Origin: Candidatus Nitricoxidivorans perseverans
Lineage (GTDB): Bacteria > Pseudomonadota > Gammaproteobacteria > Burkholderiales > Rhodocyclaceae
Direction of reading: 5' to 3'
NCBI GenBank assembly: GCA_030246985.1
Contig: CP107246.1
Location: 684,282-748,281 of the forward strand
DNA length: 64,000 nucleotides
In this document: piece by piece, positions 1 to 13,508 of the stretch
Numbering within the stretch: position 1 is the first letter of the stretch
How the letters are laid out: the number at the start of each line of letters is the position of its first letter
Program-made: the position numbers and the translations under genes
The notes under the pieces: generated by a model
Databases searched by the model: none
Told to the model about the DNA's origin: nothing
What the model saw: only the letters and a program-made list of their open reading frames with translations

Positions 1-1157
1 AGGGACTTGAGAACGGCGTCGCCGGCATCGTGGCCGTGGGTGTCGTTCACCATCTTGAAGTAGTCAAGGTCCAGCATCAGGATGGCCATGTGTGCGTTGC
101 GGCGTCGCGCCTGGGCCACCAACGTCTCCACCGACTCCTCAAGGAACCGCCGGTTGTGCAGGCCGGTCATGGGGTCGCGAAGGTTCGACTCCCGCAGGGT
201 TTCCGTCAGGCGCTTGGCCTCCAGGACCGGCGCGGCCTCCCGAAGATAGACGCTGATGTAGGGGATGAGATCCTGGGCGCGCTGGCGGTCGGCGTCCGTC
301 ACCACCAGTTGCAACACGCTGCCTACCCTGCCCGACTGGATGACGGGGAAGCAGATATGCCGGCGGCTGCCGGCGTCAGGGGGCGGACGGAAGGAATAGC
401 AGATGCCCGGCGCACCGACGGAATCCACCGTATGGCCCGTGCGGCGGGCGCGGCAGGCCTCGTTGCGCACCAGTATCTGGGGATCGCACCAACGGCAGGC
501 GCCTTGGGCTTCGCCATCCACGAACATCGGCAGTATCTGGTTGCGGCCGGGCAGGACTTCGTAAATGGAATACTCGCGCACGCCGAAGCGCTGCTCCACG
601 GCCACCGACAGCCGGGCGTAAATCTCGGCCTTCGTTTCGTCTTCCTCGATGGCCTGCTTGAAATAGGCCGCTTGAGTAAGGGTCTTGACCATCTCGACGG
701 TGGCGTCGAGCAGATTGCCGTCGCAGGAGGGCGCGTGACTGGTCAGCTGGGCCACCTCGCAGCCGATGCGGTTGAGCCCATCGCCCAGGTAGCCGAGCAG
801 CCGGTTCATGTCGTCGGCGATCTGGCCGATCTCATCCTTCGTACTGACCTCGACAACCGTCCTGAAATCGCCGCCGATCGCCCGCTGCACCGCTATTCCG
901 ACATTGCCGGCCGTATCGACGATCGGATGGATCAGTCGCCGCAGCAGCAAGAAGGCGCCGACCGCGAACACCACCACGGCCGCCACCATCAGGATCAGGC
1001 TGCCGCGAACGATCTCCGTGGCGGTCTGGATATGCTCGGCCGAGGCGGCGAGCGAATACTGCCGGAAGGAGATCAGTCCGATCGCCACCAGGACGATGAT
1101 CAGACAGGCCGACAGCATGGCGAAAAAGACCGTGATCTTGGTTTGAAGGCTCATCAT
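1..1157 (-). CDS. Membrane-bound diguanylate cyclase (HAMP-sensor-GGDEF), 3' end off the window
   Basis: Reading leftward from ATG 1157 (a second in-frame ATG is at 1154) gives an N-terminal membrane helix, a second hydrophobic segment around residues 45-65, a HAMP-like stretch, and a middle sensor region. The sensor region has a cysteine cluster (CRWC near residue 220, followed by two more cysteines). The start of a GGDEF domain follows (LDLDYFKMVNDTHGHDAGD), and the window ends before the GGDEF motif. By family knowledge this is a cyclic-di-GMP synthase at the inner membrane, but catalytic competence cannot be judged because the active-site motif is off the edge. It lies 25 bp downstream of the solute-binding lipoprotein gene on the same strand, so the two are probably co-transcribed. 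The spaced cysteines suggest metal or redox sensing (inference). Confidence 0.85.
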   Translation of the reverse strand, partial: MMSLQTKITVFFAMLSACLIIVLVAIGLISFRQYSLAASAEHIQTATEIVRGSLILMVAAVVVFAVGAFLLLRRLIHPIVDTAGNVGIAVQRAIGGDFRTVVEVSTKDEIGQIADDMNRLLGYLGDGLNRIGCEVAQLTSHAPSCDGNLLDATVEMVKTLTQAAYFKQAIEEDETKAEIYARLSVAVEQRFGVREYSIYEVLPGRNQILPMFVDGEAQGACRWCDPQILVRNEACRARRTGHTVDSVGAPGICYSFRPPPDAGSRRHICFPVIQSGRVGSVLQLVVTDADRQRAQDLIPYISVYLREAAPVLEAKRLTETLRESNLRDPMTGLHNRRFLEESVETLVAQARRRNAHMAILMLDLDYFKMVNDTHGHDAGDAVLKS

Positions 1158-1182
1158 TGGCGCCCCCCGGTTCGCCTTGTCG

Positions 1183-3303
1183 TTACAGCGCGCCACTGCG
1201 TTCGCGGCGCTGATGCGCTCGGAACGCCGGCAGCAGGACGGCGGCGGCCAGCGCCGTCGCCAGGACCAACGGCCACCACACCGGCCGGTTCCACTTGTCG
1301 CGCATCCTCTCACGGTGCGCAGCGTCGATGCGCTGGTACTTGAGCGTGTTGTTGCCGACCTTGCTCGGCTTGCGGTTCGTCAGCCAGGCGTGGCGCAACG
1401 TGTAGTCCTTGGGGTGGAAGCCCCAGATCCACGGCGCGTCGCGGCGCAGGATCTCCAGCATCCGGTCGATGATGGCCTGGCGCGCCGGGCCGTTCTCCAT
1501 GGCGCGCATCCGGTCGAACAGGCGGTCGTACTCCGGGTTCGCGTAGTTCGCGGCATTCTCTCCCGAGTGCTTCACCTTGCCCTGCGGGCCGTAGAGCAGG
1601 AACAGGAAGTTCTCCGGATCGGGATAGTCGGCGTTCCAGCCGAAGTAGAAGAGCTGCACGGCGCCCTTGCGGATCTTTTCCTGGAACCGGTTGTAGTCGG
1701 TGCTGCGCACGACGAGCTGAACGTCGATCTTTTGGAACTGCTTGTTGAGCCAGTCGACGCGCGACTTGGCGCCGACGCCGGTGGCAGTCGTGTCGAGATT
1801 GATGACCAGGGGCTCGCCCGTAACGGCGTCGCGGCCGTTCGGCCAGCCGGCCTCGGCGAGCAGCTTCTTCGCGGCGTCGATGTCCTTCCGGCGGGGCCGG
1901 CCGTCGATCCAGCCGTACATTTCCGGATTGATCCCGACGCGGCCATCGACATGCCCGAAGATGCCCGGCGGGATCGGCCCCTGGGCGGCGATGCCGCGGC
2001 CGTTCTGGAAGATCGAGATGAACTCCTCCTGGTCGATGGCGATGGAGATGGCCTGCCGGAGCTTGCGCGCCCGTTCCGCGCCATCCTCATCCTGTCCACC
2101 CCGGCCGCCGACCAGCGGATCGAGCATGTTGAAGCCCATGTAGAAAGTGGACGTGGCCACGGACGTGGCGAGCGAAATGCCCTGTTCGCGCATCGCGTCG
2201 GTCAGGCTCACCTCGCCGCCGCCGCTCACCTGCACCGCCTGGTCGAACCCGTCCGAGGAAATGCCGGAGGCGTCGTAGTAGCCCTGGAGAAACTTGTTCC
2301 AGTAGGGGATCTGCTCCTTCTCGCGCGTGAAGACGACCTTGTCGATAAGGGGCATCGTCTTGCCGCAGTCGGCGAGCAGGCCCGCCTCCCGGTCGCCCGG
2401 CTCGCCTTCGCACGGGTAGGATTCGCCGCGGAAGTTCGGGTTGCGTTCCAGCACCATTCGCGCGTTGGGATTGTTCTCGGCGAGCATGTAGGGGCCGGTG
2501 CCGACCGGGTACCAGTCGAGCGTGAGGTTCTTCTCGGCCATGCCGGGCCGGCTGTGGAAGCGGTCGGCCTCCCAGGGCATGGGCGCGAAGAAGGGCATGG
2601 CCAGCCAGTAGAGGAATTGCGGGTACTTGCCCTTGATGCGGATGCGATAGCGGTAGCGGTCGAGGACCTCGACGCCCGCGAGCACATGCGGACGCAGATC
2701 GAGCCATCCCGGGCTGTCGGCCGAGCGCAGGCGCTTCGCAAGGTCGTCGAGGCCGACGACGTATTCGCTCATCAGCCCGAAGATCGGCGAGTGCAGGCGC
2801 GGATGGGCCAGGCGCTTGATCCCGTAGGCGTAGTCTTCGGCGACCAGCTCGCGCGTGCCGCGGTTGGGGAAGTCGGCCAGCGTGTCGATGCGCGACAGTT
2901 CGACCGGCTGGTCCGCGAAGGCCGGATGCGGCTGGTAGCGGATGCCCGGCCGGATGGCGACCACGTAGTCGGTGAAGGCGATGCGCGAAGGCGCGGCGTC
3001 GTCGGGCAGCGGCCGGCCCCGGACATCCAGGTAGCGGGGCTTCGGCACCTCGGCGGCGGTGGCCGGAATCAGCTCGTAAGGCCGCTTCAGGTAGTGGTAT
3101 TGCAGCGGCGGCTCGTAGATCTGCGCCGTGAAGGTGATCTCGTCCTCGCTGTAGGACTGGACCGGGTCGAGGTGCTTTGGCCGGTCGGTAAAGGCAGTGT
3201 AGAGGATGTTCCGGCCCCGGTCGGACGCCGGGTAGGGATCGTTCCAGGCCGTTCCGCAGGCGGTCAGCAGCAAAGAAAGTCCCGTGAGAATGAATCCGCG
3301 CAT
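1183..3303 (-). CDS. Peptide/nickel-type ABC transporter solute-binding lipoprotein (SBP_bac_5)
   Basis: This 706-residue protein begins with a lipoprotein signal whose lipobox is LLTAC (cysteine at residue 16). The rest has the layout of family 5 extracellular solute-binding proteins, which deliver oligopeptides or similar ligands to an ABC permease. It is longer than typical OppA/DppA (about 530-550 aa). It ends in a hydrophobic segment (around residues 672-692) followed by a basic tail, which is unusual for a binding protein and implies anchoring at both ends. No permease or ATPase gene is nearby. The downstream neighbour is a diguanylate cyclase, so a sensory or signalling role is possible. 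The fold assignment is firm; the ligand is unknown. Confidence 0.85.
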   Translation of the reverse strand: MRGFILTGLSLLLTACGTAWNDPYPASDRGRNILYTAFTDRPKHLDPVQSYSEDEITFTAQIYEPPLQYHYLKRPYELIPATAAEVPKPRYLDVRGRPLPDDAAPSRIAFTDYVVAIRPGIRYQPHPAFADQPVELSRIDTLADFPNRGTRELVAEDYAYGIKRLAHPRLHSPIFGLMSEYVVGLDDLAKRLRSADSPGWLDLRPHVLAGVEVLDRYRYRIRIKGKYPQFLYWLAMPFFAPMPWEADRFHSRPGMAEKNLTLDWYPVGTGPYMLAENNPNARMVLERNPNFRGESYPCEGEPGDREAGLLADCGKTMPLIDKVVFTREKEQIPYWNKFLQGYYDASGISSDGFDQAVQVSGGGEVSLTDAMREQGISLATSVATSTFYMGFNMLDPLVGGRGGQDEDGAERARKLRQAISIAIDQEEFISIFQNGRGIAAQGPIPPGIFGHVDGRVGINPEMYGWIDGRPRRKDIDAAKKLLAEAGWPNGRDAVTGEPLVINLDTTATGVGAKSRVDWLNKQFQKIDVQLVVRSTDYNRFQEKIRKGAVQLFYFGWNADYPDPENFLFLLYGPQGKVKHSGENAANYANPEYDRLFDRMRAMENGPARQAIIDRMLEILRRDAPWIWGFHPKDYTLRHAWLTNRKPSKVGNNTLKYQRIDAAHRERMRDKWNRPVWWPLVLATALAAAVLLPAFRAHQRRERSGAL

Positions 3304-3326
3304 ACCGTCAAGTTTATCTGATCCGC

Positions 3327-3332
3327 TATAAT
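3327..3332 (+). promoter_or_regulatory. Putative -10 box for fabI
   Basis: A perfect TATAAT lies 28 bp before the fabI start, in the short gap between the divergent lipoprotein gene and fabI. The -35 region at about 3305 is weak. The ribosome-binding site AGGAGGGG sits immediately upstream of the ATG. Confidence 0.45.
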
Positions 3333-3359
3333 CCGCCGGTCATTCAACTAGGAGGGGCT

Positions 3360-4160
3360 ATGGGCTTTCTCGCCGGCAAGCGCATTCTCATCACCGGACT
3401 GCTGTCGAACCGTTCGATCGCCTACGGCATCGCCAAGGCCTGTCAGCGGGAGGGTGCGAGGCTCGCCTTCACCTATCAGAACGACCGGTTCAAGGATCGC
3501 ATCGCAAAGTTCGCCGAGGAGCTCGGCAGCCATCTCATCTTTCCGTGCGACGTGGCCGACGACGCGCAGATCGAGGCCCTATTCGCGGAACTCGGCAAGG
3601 GATGGGAAGGCCTCGACGGCCTGGTGCATTCCATCGCCTACGCGCCGTCCGAAGCCATCGAAGGGGATTTTCTCGACGGCATGACGCGCGAAAGATTCCG
3701 CATCGCCCACGACGTTTCGTCCTACAGCTTCCCGGCCCTGGCCAAGGCGGCGCGCCCGCTGCTGCTCAAGGGCAATAATCCCGCCCTGCTGGCGCTGACT
3801 TATCTCGGCGCCGAGCGCACCTTGCCCAACTACAACACCATGGGCCTGGCCAAGGCCAGCCTGGAAGCGGCAACCCGCTATCTCGCCTTCTGCCTCGGCC
3901 CGCAGGGCATCCGCGCCAACGCGATTTCGGCGGGTCCGATCAAGACGCTGGCGGCCTCCGGCATCGGCAACTTCGGCAAGCTGCTGGCCTATAACGCGCA
4001 CCATGCGCCGCTGCGGCGCAACGTCACCATCGAGGAAGTCGGCAACGCCGCCGCGTTCATGCTCTCCGACCTGGCCAGCGCCATCACCGGAGAGGTCATG
4101 TATGTGGACGGCGGGTTGAACACCACGGCGCTGGGCAACGCCGACCCGTTGCCTTCCTGA
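3360..4160 (+). CDS. fabI: Enoyl-[acyl-carrier-protein] reductase (NADH)
   Basis: FabI performs the last reduction of each type II fatty-acid elongation cycle, converting trans-2-enoyl-ACP to acyl-ACP with NADH in the cytoplasm. The 266-aa length matches the family. The N-terminal nucleotide-binding segment has the FabI pattern ([15 protein letters not shown]). The catalytic Tyr-x6-Lys is visible in [12 protein letters not shown]. The C-terminal segment GEVMYVDGG is typical. A strong Shine-Dalgarno (AGGAGGGG) precedes the ATG. It is convergent with ppiD, with stop codons 8 bp apart, and this fabI-ppiD neighbourhood is common in betaproteobacteria. It appears monocistronic with its own promoter. 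Confidence 0.97.
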   Translation: MGFLAGKRILITGLLSNRSIAYGIAKACQREGARLAFTYQNDRFKDRIAKFAEELGSHLIFPCDVADDAQIEALFAELGKGWEGLDGLVHSIAYAPSEAIEGDFLDGMTRERFRIAHDVSSYSFPALAKAARPLLLKGNNPALLALTYLGAERTLPNYNTMGLAKASLEAATRYLAFCLGPQGIRANAISAGPIKTLAASGIGNFGKLLAYNAHHAPLRRNVTIEEVGNAAAFMLSDLASAITGEVMYVDGGLNTTALGNADPLPS

Positions 4161-4167
4161 CCCAATT

Positions 4168-6069
4168 TCAGCGGTCTTTGGCCTCCAGTACCGCCTGATT
4201 GATCTCAACCGGATAGCGTTCCCTGAGGACGGCCAGCCACGCCGCGAACTCCTCCTCTGCGACCGTGCGCGCATACTGCTTTCGAACCGATCTGGCGCGC
4301 GGCGGCTCCTCGCCGTCGACGGCATGGGGCTTGATCTGTGAAATACGATAGAGTGCATAGCCGCCAGGCACCGGAACACCGGCATAGGAGGGAAGCTTTG
4401 CGGCATCCGCCTTGAAGATGGCCCGAACGGCCTCTGGCGGCAGGTTGGACGCAAAAGAACGGGAAACAGTGCGCGCCGCCCCCCAGGCCAGGCCGACGTT
4501 CTCGCCCTTGCCCAGCCGGGCGAGCTTCTCTTCGCCATCCCTGGCCGCCAGTTTGGCCGCCTCCTGGCGCACGAGCATTTTTTCGATGGCGGCAGATACC
4601 ACTTCCAACGGCTGCAACGCGGCTGGCTTATGCTCCAGCACCCTCGCGGACACCAGGACATTGGGCGCAACCTCGACCGCCTCGGTGTTGCGTTTGCTTT
4701 TGACCGAATCGTCGGAGAATAGCGCCGCCATCAGCTTGGCATCGGCGAAGGGCTCGGCGACGGCGGCACCCTTGGCGATCCAGTCGCTTTGCTGTATCGC
4801 GAGCTTGTACTTCTCCGCCGCCGGCCCAAGGCTGTCCGCCTGTTCATAGACGGTATTGGAGAACCCCTCCGCGATCTCGGCATGCTTCCTGGCGGCCCAC
4901 TGCTGTTTGAGTTCGGCGGCGATCTCGCCCCGAACCTCTTCCAGCGGGCGGCTGCGCTCTGGGCGGACCCCCGTCAGCCGTATGATGTGAAAACCGAAGT
5001 CGGAACGCACCACGTCGGAAATCTGGCCTTCCTTGAGCGCGAAAGTCGCGTCCTCGAAGGGCTTGACCATCATGCCCCGACCGATCCAGTCGAGGTCGCC
5101 GCCCTTCTCCGCCGAGCCGGGGTCCCGGGAATGCTGCTTGGCGAGTTTGGCGAAATCGCCGGGCGCCTTCCTCACTTCGGCGAGGATCGACGCTGCCTTG
5201 GCCTGCGCGGCCTTGATCTCGGCCTCGGCCGCATTCCTGTCGGCGCGGATCAGGATGTGGCTCGCGCGGCGCTCCTCGGCCTGCCGGTAACGGTCGGCAT
5301 TGGCCCGATACCACGCCTTCACCTCCTCGTCGGAGACGACTGCCTGCTCCAGTAATTTCTGCCGATCCAGCACTAGGTATTCGGCACGCAACCGCTCGGG
5401 CGTTTCGAACTGCTTCTTATTGGCTTCGTAAAAGGCCTTGATCGTCTCGTCCGTCACCTTGACCCGGTCGGCATACGGCTCCGGACGCAGAACGGCCTCG
5501 CTGATCTCGCGTTCCTCAAGCTGCGCGCCGAGCCAGCGCTCGGCCGCCGCCTGCCCCGCCATGGCGGCGTCGCCGACCGCCACCATGGCCTGCTGCATGG
5601 CCAGGTCCTGGCGGACGCGCGCCTCGAACATCTGTTCGCTCATGCCCTGCGCCGCCACCAGTGCCTTGTAGCGCTGGGTGGAGAATTTGCCGTCTTCCTG
5701 CAGGGAGGGTACGGAGGCAATGAATTGGACGAGTTGTCCATCGCCGACCGTCAGCCGGGATTTGTTGGCATGCAAGGCGAGCAACCGCTGATGTATCAGG
5801 CTATCCAGCACCGCGCGCCGCAGTTCCGGATTGTCCAGCATCGCCGGATCGGCCCGGTCGCCGAGGGCGGGACGCAGGCGCTCCTGCTGTTCGCGCAGGG
5901 CACGCTGGAATTCCCCGATGCCGATCTTGCTGCCGCCGACACGGGCGACATCGGCGCCGTCACCGGTATTGCGGACATAGGAATCGACGCCCCAGAAGGC
6001 GAAGGGCAGGATGATCAGTGCAAGAATGATCTGGATGATCCTCTTGTTGTTGCGGATTGCGTCGAACAT
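4168..6069 (-). CDS. ppiD: SurA N-terminal/PPIC-type periplasmic folding factor PpiD
   Basis: PpiD is an inner-membrane-anchored periplasmic chaperone that acts on newly secreted proteins near the Sec translocon. The protein starts with the family sequence MFDAIRNNKR, followed by one transmembrane helix (about residues 12-32). A SurA-like N-terminal chaperone region follows, then a parvulin domain at about 265-365 (ASHILI, GGDLDWIGRGMMV, FGFHIIRL) and a C-terminal chaperone domain. The total is 633 aa, as expected. The reading frame stays open upstream to 6168 but that extension runs into tRNA-Val, so the start at 6069 was chosen. It lies downstream of tRNA-Val and hupB on the same strand. 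Confidence 0.93.
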   Translation of the reverse strand: MFDAIRNNKRIIQIILALIILPFAFWGVDSYVRNTGDGADVARVGGSKIGIGEFQRALREQQERLRPALGDRADPAMLDNPELRRAVLDSLIHQRLLALHANKSRLTVGDGQLVQFIASVPSLQEDGKFSTQRYKALVAAQGMSEQMFEARVRQDLAMQQAMVAVGDAAMAGQAAAERWLGAQLEEREISEAVLRPEPYADRVKVTDETIKAFYEANKKQFETPERLRAEYLVLDRQKLLEQAVVSDEEVKAWYRANADRYRQAEERRASHILIRADRNAAEAEIKAAQAKAASILAEVRKAPGDFAKLAKQHSRDPGSAEKGGDLDWIGRGMMVKPFEDATFALKEGQISDVVRSDFGFHIIRLTGVRPERSRPLEEVRGEIAAELKQQWAARKHAEIAEGFSNTVYEQADSLGPAAEKYKLAIQQSDWIAKGAAVAEPFADAKLMAALFSDDSVKSKRNTEAVEVAPNVLVSARVLEHKPAALQPLEVVSAAIEKMLVRQEAAKLAARDGEEKLARLGKGENVGLAWGAARTVSRSFASNLPPEAVRAIFKADAAKLPSYAGVPVPGGYALYRISQIKPHAVDGEEPPRARSVRKQYARTVAEEEFAAWLAVLRERYPVEINQAVLEAKDR

Positions 6070-6135
6070 GCCGGTCACTCTCACTCTGAACGAAAAAGGC
6101 GAACCGCGGTTCGCCTTGCTGGTTGCGCTGGCAGC

Positions 6136-6211
6136 TGGTGGGTGCTGACGGGCTCGAACCGCCGACATTCGCCGTGTAAGGGCGACGCTCTACCAACTGA
6201 GCTAAGCACCC
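6136..6211 (-). tRNA. tRNA-Val (anticodon TAC)
   Basis: The minus strand folds as a complete 76-nt cloverleaf. The acceptor GGGTGCT pairs with AGCACCC, the D-arm contains AGCTCAGTTGGTAGAGC, and the anticodon loop CTTACAC gives TAC (valine). The T-arm contains GGTTCGAGCC, and the 3' CCA is encoded (6136-6138). It lies between hupB and ppiD on the same strand. Confidence 0.97.
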
Positions 6212-6271
6212 GCGCCACGGGAACCGTCAGACCGCGCGGCTCCGGGGAGCGCGGATTCTATCAGCTTGGTG

Positions 6272-6544
6272 TCAGTTGAGGGCGTCCTTCAGCGCCTTGC
6301 CGGCGCGGAACTTCGGCACCTTGGCGGCCTTGATCTTGATGGTGGCGCCGGTGCGTGGATTGCGGCCGCTTCGGGCGGTGCGTTTGCCGACATAGAAACT
6401 GCCGAAACCGACCAGCGTAACCACCTGGCCCTTCTTCAGCGAAGCCTTGACGGCGCCGATGGCCGCATCGAGCGCACGGCCGGCGGCGGCCTTGGAGATG
6501 TCGGCGGACTTGGCGATTTGGTCGATCAGTTCGGATTTGTTCAC
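6272..6544 (-). CDS. hupB: DNA-binding protein HU-beta
   Basis: HupB is a 90-residue nucleoid protein that binds and bends DNA as a dimer. The sequence opens [11 protein letters not shown] and carries the HU signature ([18 protein letters not shown], with the DNA-intercalating arm around residues 55-75), ending KALKDALN. The start codon is GTG (6544), preceded by a G-rich Shine-Dalgarno (AAGGGGG). It has a recognisable sigma-70 promoter at 6601-6630. The order lon-hupB-tRNA-Val-ppiD is the conserved betaproteobacterial arrangement. Confidence 0.97.
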   Translation of the reverse strand: MNKSELIDQIAKSADISKAAAGRALDAAIGAVKASLKKGQVVTLVGFGSFYVGKRTARSGRNPRTGATIKIKAAKVPKFRAGKALKDALN

Positions 6545-6600
6545 GTGAGCCCCCTTGTGTGGAACATTGGATGTTGAGCGAGGAAAGCCTGTGGGTTCAG

Positions 6601-6630
6601 GTTATAGCAAGCCGTAAAAGCTTATGTCAA
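6601..6630 (-). promoter_or_regulatory. Sigma-70 promoter of hupB
   Basis: On the minus strand a perfect -35 TTGACA (6625-6630) is followed 18 bp later by TATAAC (6601-6606), about 55 bp upstream of the GTG start of hupB. This is the best housekeeping promoter visible in the first 10 kb. Confidence 0.8.
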
Positions 6631-6678
6631 GCGGTTTTCGAGGAATTCATGGGATGGATTTTCCGGTTCGTCACAAAT

Positions 6679-6706
6679 GCAAACGCCGCCCGGAGGCGGC
6701 GTTTGC
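6679..6706 (-). terminator. Hairpin terminator downstream of lon
   Basis: A perfect 12-bp stem with a 4-nt loop (arms GCAAACGCCGCC and GGCGGCGTTTGC) begins 17 bp after the lon stop codon. The downstream T-tract is weak, so termination may be incomplete or need Rho. Confidence 0.65.
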
Positions 6707-6723
6707 GCAAGCAAGAAATGGAC

Positions 6724-9153
<2,430 letters not shown>

Positions 9154-9187
9154 GGACTTGTCCTTTAGGTTGTGTCGCCCAAACTAC

Positions 9188-9213
9188 ATGGGGACGAACG
9201 GAGCCGATTCAAG
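9188..9213 (-). promoter_or_regulatory. Heat-shock (sigma-32/RpoH) promoter of lon
   Basis: On the minus strand CTTGAA (9208-9213) is followed after 14 bp by CCCCAT (9188-9193). This is an excellent match to the RpoH consensus and lies about 35 bp upstream of the lon ATG at 9153. Confidence 0.8.
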
Positions 9214-9227
9214 CGGCCCCGGCAAGC

Positions 9228-10493
<1,266 letters not shown>

Positions 10494-10518
10494 AATTCCC
10501 CCTCCGCCGTTTCTGTTC

Positions 10519-11169
10519 TCATTCCGCGGCTTCGGCGCGGTTCGTCAGCACCTTGTCCACGAGGCCGTATTCCACGGACGCGTCGGCCGAGAGGAAATTG
10601 TCCCTGTCGGTGTCGCGCTCGATGCGCTCGATGGGCTGCCCCGTGTGCTTCGCCAGCATTTCGTTCAGGCGCTGCTTGAGATACAGGATTTCCTTGGCAT
10701 GGATCTCGATATCGGAAGCCTGCCCCTGGAAGCCGCCCATCGGCTGATGGATCATCACGCGGGAATTCGGCAGGCAGAATCGCTTGCCCGTGGCGCCGGC
10801 CGTCAACAGGAAGGCGCCCATCGATGCCGCCTGGCCGATGCAGAGCGTGCTGACATCCGGCTTGATGAACTGCATGGTGTCGTAGATCGCCATGCCGGCC
10901 GTCACCGAGCCACCGGGCGAATTGATGTAAAGGTGGATGTCCTTGTCGGGGTTCTCGGACTCCAGGAACAGCAGTTGCGCCACCACGAGGTTGGCCGTGA
11001 CGTCGTTGACCGGCCCGACCAGGAACACCACCCGTTCCTTCAGCAGGCGCGAGTAGATGTCGTAGGCGCGCTCGCCCCGCCCGCTGGTCTCGATGACCAT
11101 CGGGACCAGGCCCAGCGCCTGCGGCTCACTGCTGTGTTGTCCGCTGAATTGTTGTCCGATAGTGTCCAT
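10519..11169 (-). CDS. clpP: ATP-dependent Clp protease proteolytic subunit ClpP
   Basis: ClpP forms the double-heptameric serine protease chamber served by ClpX. The catalytic Ser lies in [11 protein letters not shown], the His in [10 protein letters not shown], and the Asp in the following helix region. The frame is open to ATG 11190, overlapping tig. The ATG at 11169 (MDTIGQQ) is preferred because GAGGTG precedes it at normal spacing, giving 216 aa. It follows tig by 17 bp and precedes clpX, the classical tig-clpP-clpX operon. Confidence 0.97.
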   Translation of the reverse strand: MDTIGQQFSGQHSSEPQALGLVPMVIETSGRGERAYDIYSRLLKERVVFLVGPVNDVTANLVVAQLLFLESENPDKDIHLYINSPGGSVTAGMAIYDTMQFIKPDVSTLCIGQAASMGAFLLTAGATGKRFCLPNSRVMIHQPMGGFQGQASDIEIHAKEILYLKQRLNEMLAKHTGQPIERIERDTDRDNFLSADASVEYGLVDKVLTNRAEAAE

Positions 11170-11186
11170 GGCGGCACCTCGCGGCA

Positions 11187-12509
11187 TCATGCCGCATTCC
11201 CCATCAGCTCGTCAAAAGCGGTGGCCTTCTCGGTCACCCGCGCATTGGACAGCATCCAGTCGACCACGTTGTTTTCCGTGGCCAGCGCCTCGGCCTCGGC
11301 CAAGCGCTGCGGCTGACTGTAATACCAGCGTACGACATCCTGCGGATCCTCGAAGGTTTGGGCATAGTCTTCGACGACCGCGCGCACCTGCTCGGGGCGC
11401 GGCTGAAGTTCCTTCGCCTGGACCAGTTCGGCCAGGATCAGCCCCAGCTTGACCCGACGGGAGGCCTGGTCTGCAAACCAGGAGGGTTCGACCGGCATGG
11501 CCTTCGCGTTCATGCCGCGCGCCTCGAGGTCCTTGAGGGCTTTCTCCGCCATCTGGCGCGATTCCAGCTCCACCATGGCCTTGGGCACCTCGATGGGATT
11601 GGCCGCCAACAGGACGTCCATCACCTGGTTCTTGATCCGGGCATGCAGGCGCTTCCTGACCTCGCGCTCCAGATTGGCCTTCACTTCCTCGCGCATCCGG
11701 ACGAGGTCGCCGTCGGCGATGCCGAGCGCGCGTGCGAAGTTCTCGTCCAGGTCGGGCATCCGAGGCATCTCGACCCGCTTGCAGGTCACCTCGAACTGTA
11801 CGGTCTGGCCGGCCAAGTGGGTGGCGTGGTAGTCCGCCGGAAAGGCCACATCGAAGGTCTTGCTGTCGCCCTCCGAGATGCCGTCCAGGGCCGCTTCGAA
11901 ATCGGGCAGCATCATGCCGGCGCCCAGCGTCACCGGGTAATCGGTCGCCGTGCCGCCCTCGAACACCTCGCCGTTCCTTCGGCCCGTGAAATCGATGACG
12001 GCGCGGTCGTCCTTCCCGGCCGCACGGCCGGCGGGCACATATTCCACGCGCTGCTTGCGCAGCACCTCGATGGTCTGGTCGACCTCGGCATCGCCGACGA
12101 CGAGGACCGGCTTCTCGACCTCGTGGCCGGACATATCCGCCAGCACGATGTCCGGATAGACCTCGAATATCGCCGTGAATTCCATCCGCGAGGCATCGCC
12201 CGCCGGTTTCGGCTCGATCCTCGGGTAGCCGGCGACGCGCAGCCCGCCGGCCCGCACCGCCTCGCCGAAAGCCTTCTCGACGGCGGCGCCGATGGCCTCG
12301 GAACGGGCCTGGTCGCCATACTGCTGGGCCACCAGCTTCATGGGCACCTTGCCGGGCCGGAAACCGGCCATCTTGACGGTCCTGGAAATTTTCTGGAGCC
12401 GCAGCCCCACTTCCCGGTCGATGTCGGCCATGGAAACGGCCATGTCGATGCGGCGCTCCAGCGTGCTGGCGGCATTGGCCTGGACGCCCGTGTTTTCCTG
12501 AGTCTGCAT
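11187..12509 (-). CDS. tig: Trigger factor, ribosome-associated chaperone and prolyl isomerase
   Basis: Trigger factor binds ribosomal protein L23 at the exit tunnel and protects nascent chains. From ATG 12509 the product is 440 aa. It has the N-terminal ribosome-binding domain whose signature appears as [12 protein letters not shown], an FKBP-type PPIase domain in the middle (about 150-245), and a helical C-terminal chaperone domain. The upstream open frame (to 13160) crosses tRNA-Leu and hpnC on the other strand, so it is not coding. It is the first gene of the tig-clpP-clpX-lon series, directly downstream of tRNA-Leu. Confidence 0.96.
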   Translation of the reverse strand: MQTQENTGVQANAASTLERRIDMAVSMADIDREVGLRLQKISRTVKMAGFRPGKVPMKLVAQQYGDQARSEAIGAAVEKAFGEAVRAGGLRVAGYPRIEPKPAGDASRMEFTAIFEVYPDIVLADMSGHEVEKPVLVVGDAEVDQTIEVLRKQRVEYVPAGRAAGKDDRAVIDFTGRRNGEVFEGGTATDYPVTLGAGMMLPDFEAALDGISEGDSKTFDVAFPADYHATHLAGQTVQFEVTCKRVEMPRMPDLDENFARALGIADGDLVRMREEVKANLEREVRKRLHARIKNQVMDVLLAANPIEVPKAMVELESRQMAEKALKDLEARGMNAKAMPVEPSWFADQASRRVKLGLILAELVQAKELQPRPEQVRAVVEDYAQTFEDPQDVVRWYYSQPQRLAEAEALATENNVVDWMLSNARVTEKATAFDELMGNAA

Positions 12510-12550
12510 GAGAAATTCCTGAAGGCTGGTAAAAAGGCGAGCGTCGGAGG

Positions 12551-12635
12551 TGGTGCGAAGGAAGGGACTCGAACCCTTACGCCTCGCGGCGCTGGAACCT
12601 AAATCCAGTGCGTCTACCAATTCCGCCACCTTCGC
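12551..12635 (-). tRNA. tRNA-Leu (anticodon TAG)
   Basis: An 85-nt class II tRNA on the minus strand. The acceptor GCGAAGG pairs with CCTTCGC, the D-arm contains TTGGTAGACGCA, and the anticodon stem-loop CTGGA-TTTAGGT-TCCAG gives TAG. A long variable arm (GCCGCGAGGC) is present, the T-arm contains GGTTCGAGTC, and CCA is encoded at 12551-12553. It lies just upstream of tig. Confidence 0.97.
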
Positions 12636-12686
12636 GCGGCCGGCAATTTTACCCGATATACTCGGCCGACGCCTCATTGCGCAACC

Positions 12687-13508
12687 ATGGCCGCCGAACT
12701 TCACCAAACGCATTACGAAAACTTCCCCATCGCGTCCATCCTGCTGCCGCGCGACCTGCGGGAGCCAGTGGCGGCGATCTACGCCTTCGCGCGCAGCGCC
12801 GACGACTTCGCAGACGAAGGCGACCTGCCCGCCGCCGAACGCCTCGCCCTCCTCGACGAATACGGCGCCGAACTTGACGCCATCGAGGCCGGACAATCCA
12901 CAACGCATCCGGTCTTCCTGCGGCTGCGCCCCGCCATCGCCGCCCACGGCCTGCCGCTCCGGCTCTTCCGCGACCTGCTCGACGCCTTCCGCCAGGATGT
13001 GACGAAGGCGCGCTACGCCGACTTTGGCGAGCTGACGGACTACTGCCGCCGCTCCGCCGATCCCGTCGGCCGGCTGCTGCTGCACCTGTTCCGCGCCGCC
13101 ACACCGGAGAACCTGCGCGCCTCGGATCGCATATGCTCGGCCTTGCAACTCATCAACCACTGGCAGGACGTCGCCATCGACTTCAGGAAGCCGCGCCTCT
13201 ACCTGCCGCAGGAGGACCTAGCCCGCTTCGGCGTGACCGAAGACCAGATCGGCGCGGGAATCGCCGACGACAACTGGCGCACGCTGATGAAGTTCGAGGT
13301 CGACCGGGCCCGCGCGATGATGCTTGAAGGCGCGCCGCTGGGCCGCGCGCTGCCGGGGCGCATCGGGCTGGAAATCCGCGCCATCGTCGCCAGCGGTTTG
13401 CGCATCCTGGAGAAGATCGAGGCCGCCGGCTACGACGTCCTCAACCGGCGGCCCGTGCTGGGCGCGCTCGACTGGCCGCGCATCCTGTTCAGGGCGATGC
13501 CTCCATGA
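12687..13508 (+). CDS. hpnC: Hydroxysqualene synthase HpnC (squalene/phytoene synthase family)
   Basis: HpnC converts presqualene diphosphate to hydroxysqualene in the three-enzyme bacterial squalene route that feeds hopanoid lipids. The 273-aa protein has the isoprenoid-synthase fold with two aspartate-rich motifs, here seen as SADDFADEGD near residue 50 and QDVAIDFRKPRLYLP near residue 165. It overlaps hpnD by 4 bp and is the first gene of hpnC-hpnD-hpnE. Sequence alone separates it from HpnD by position and by the divergent second motif. No squalene-hopene cyclase gene is in the window. Confidence 0.92.
   Translation: MAAELHQTHYENFPIASILLPRDLREPVAAIYAFARSADDFADEGDLPAAERLALLDEYGAELDAIEAGQSTTHPVFLRLRPAIAAHGLPLRLFRDLLDAFRQDVTKARYADFGELTDYCRRSADPVGRLLLHLFRAATPENLRASDRICSALQLINHWQDVAIDFRKPRLYLPQEDLARFGVTEDQIGAGIADDNWRTLMKFEVDRARAMMLEGAPLGRALPGRIGLEIRAIVASGLRILEKIEAAGYDVLNRRPVLGALDWPRILFRAMPP

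Noticed and set aside
30-3321. Long plus-strand frames over the cyclase and the solute-binding protein
   Set aside because: They mirror the GGDEF and SBP genes on the other strand and show no recognisable protein features.
12510-13160. N-terminal extension of the trigger factor frame
   Set aside because: It runs through tRNA-Leu and the antisense of hpnC; the trigger factor N-terminus begins at 12509.
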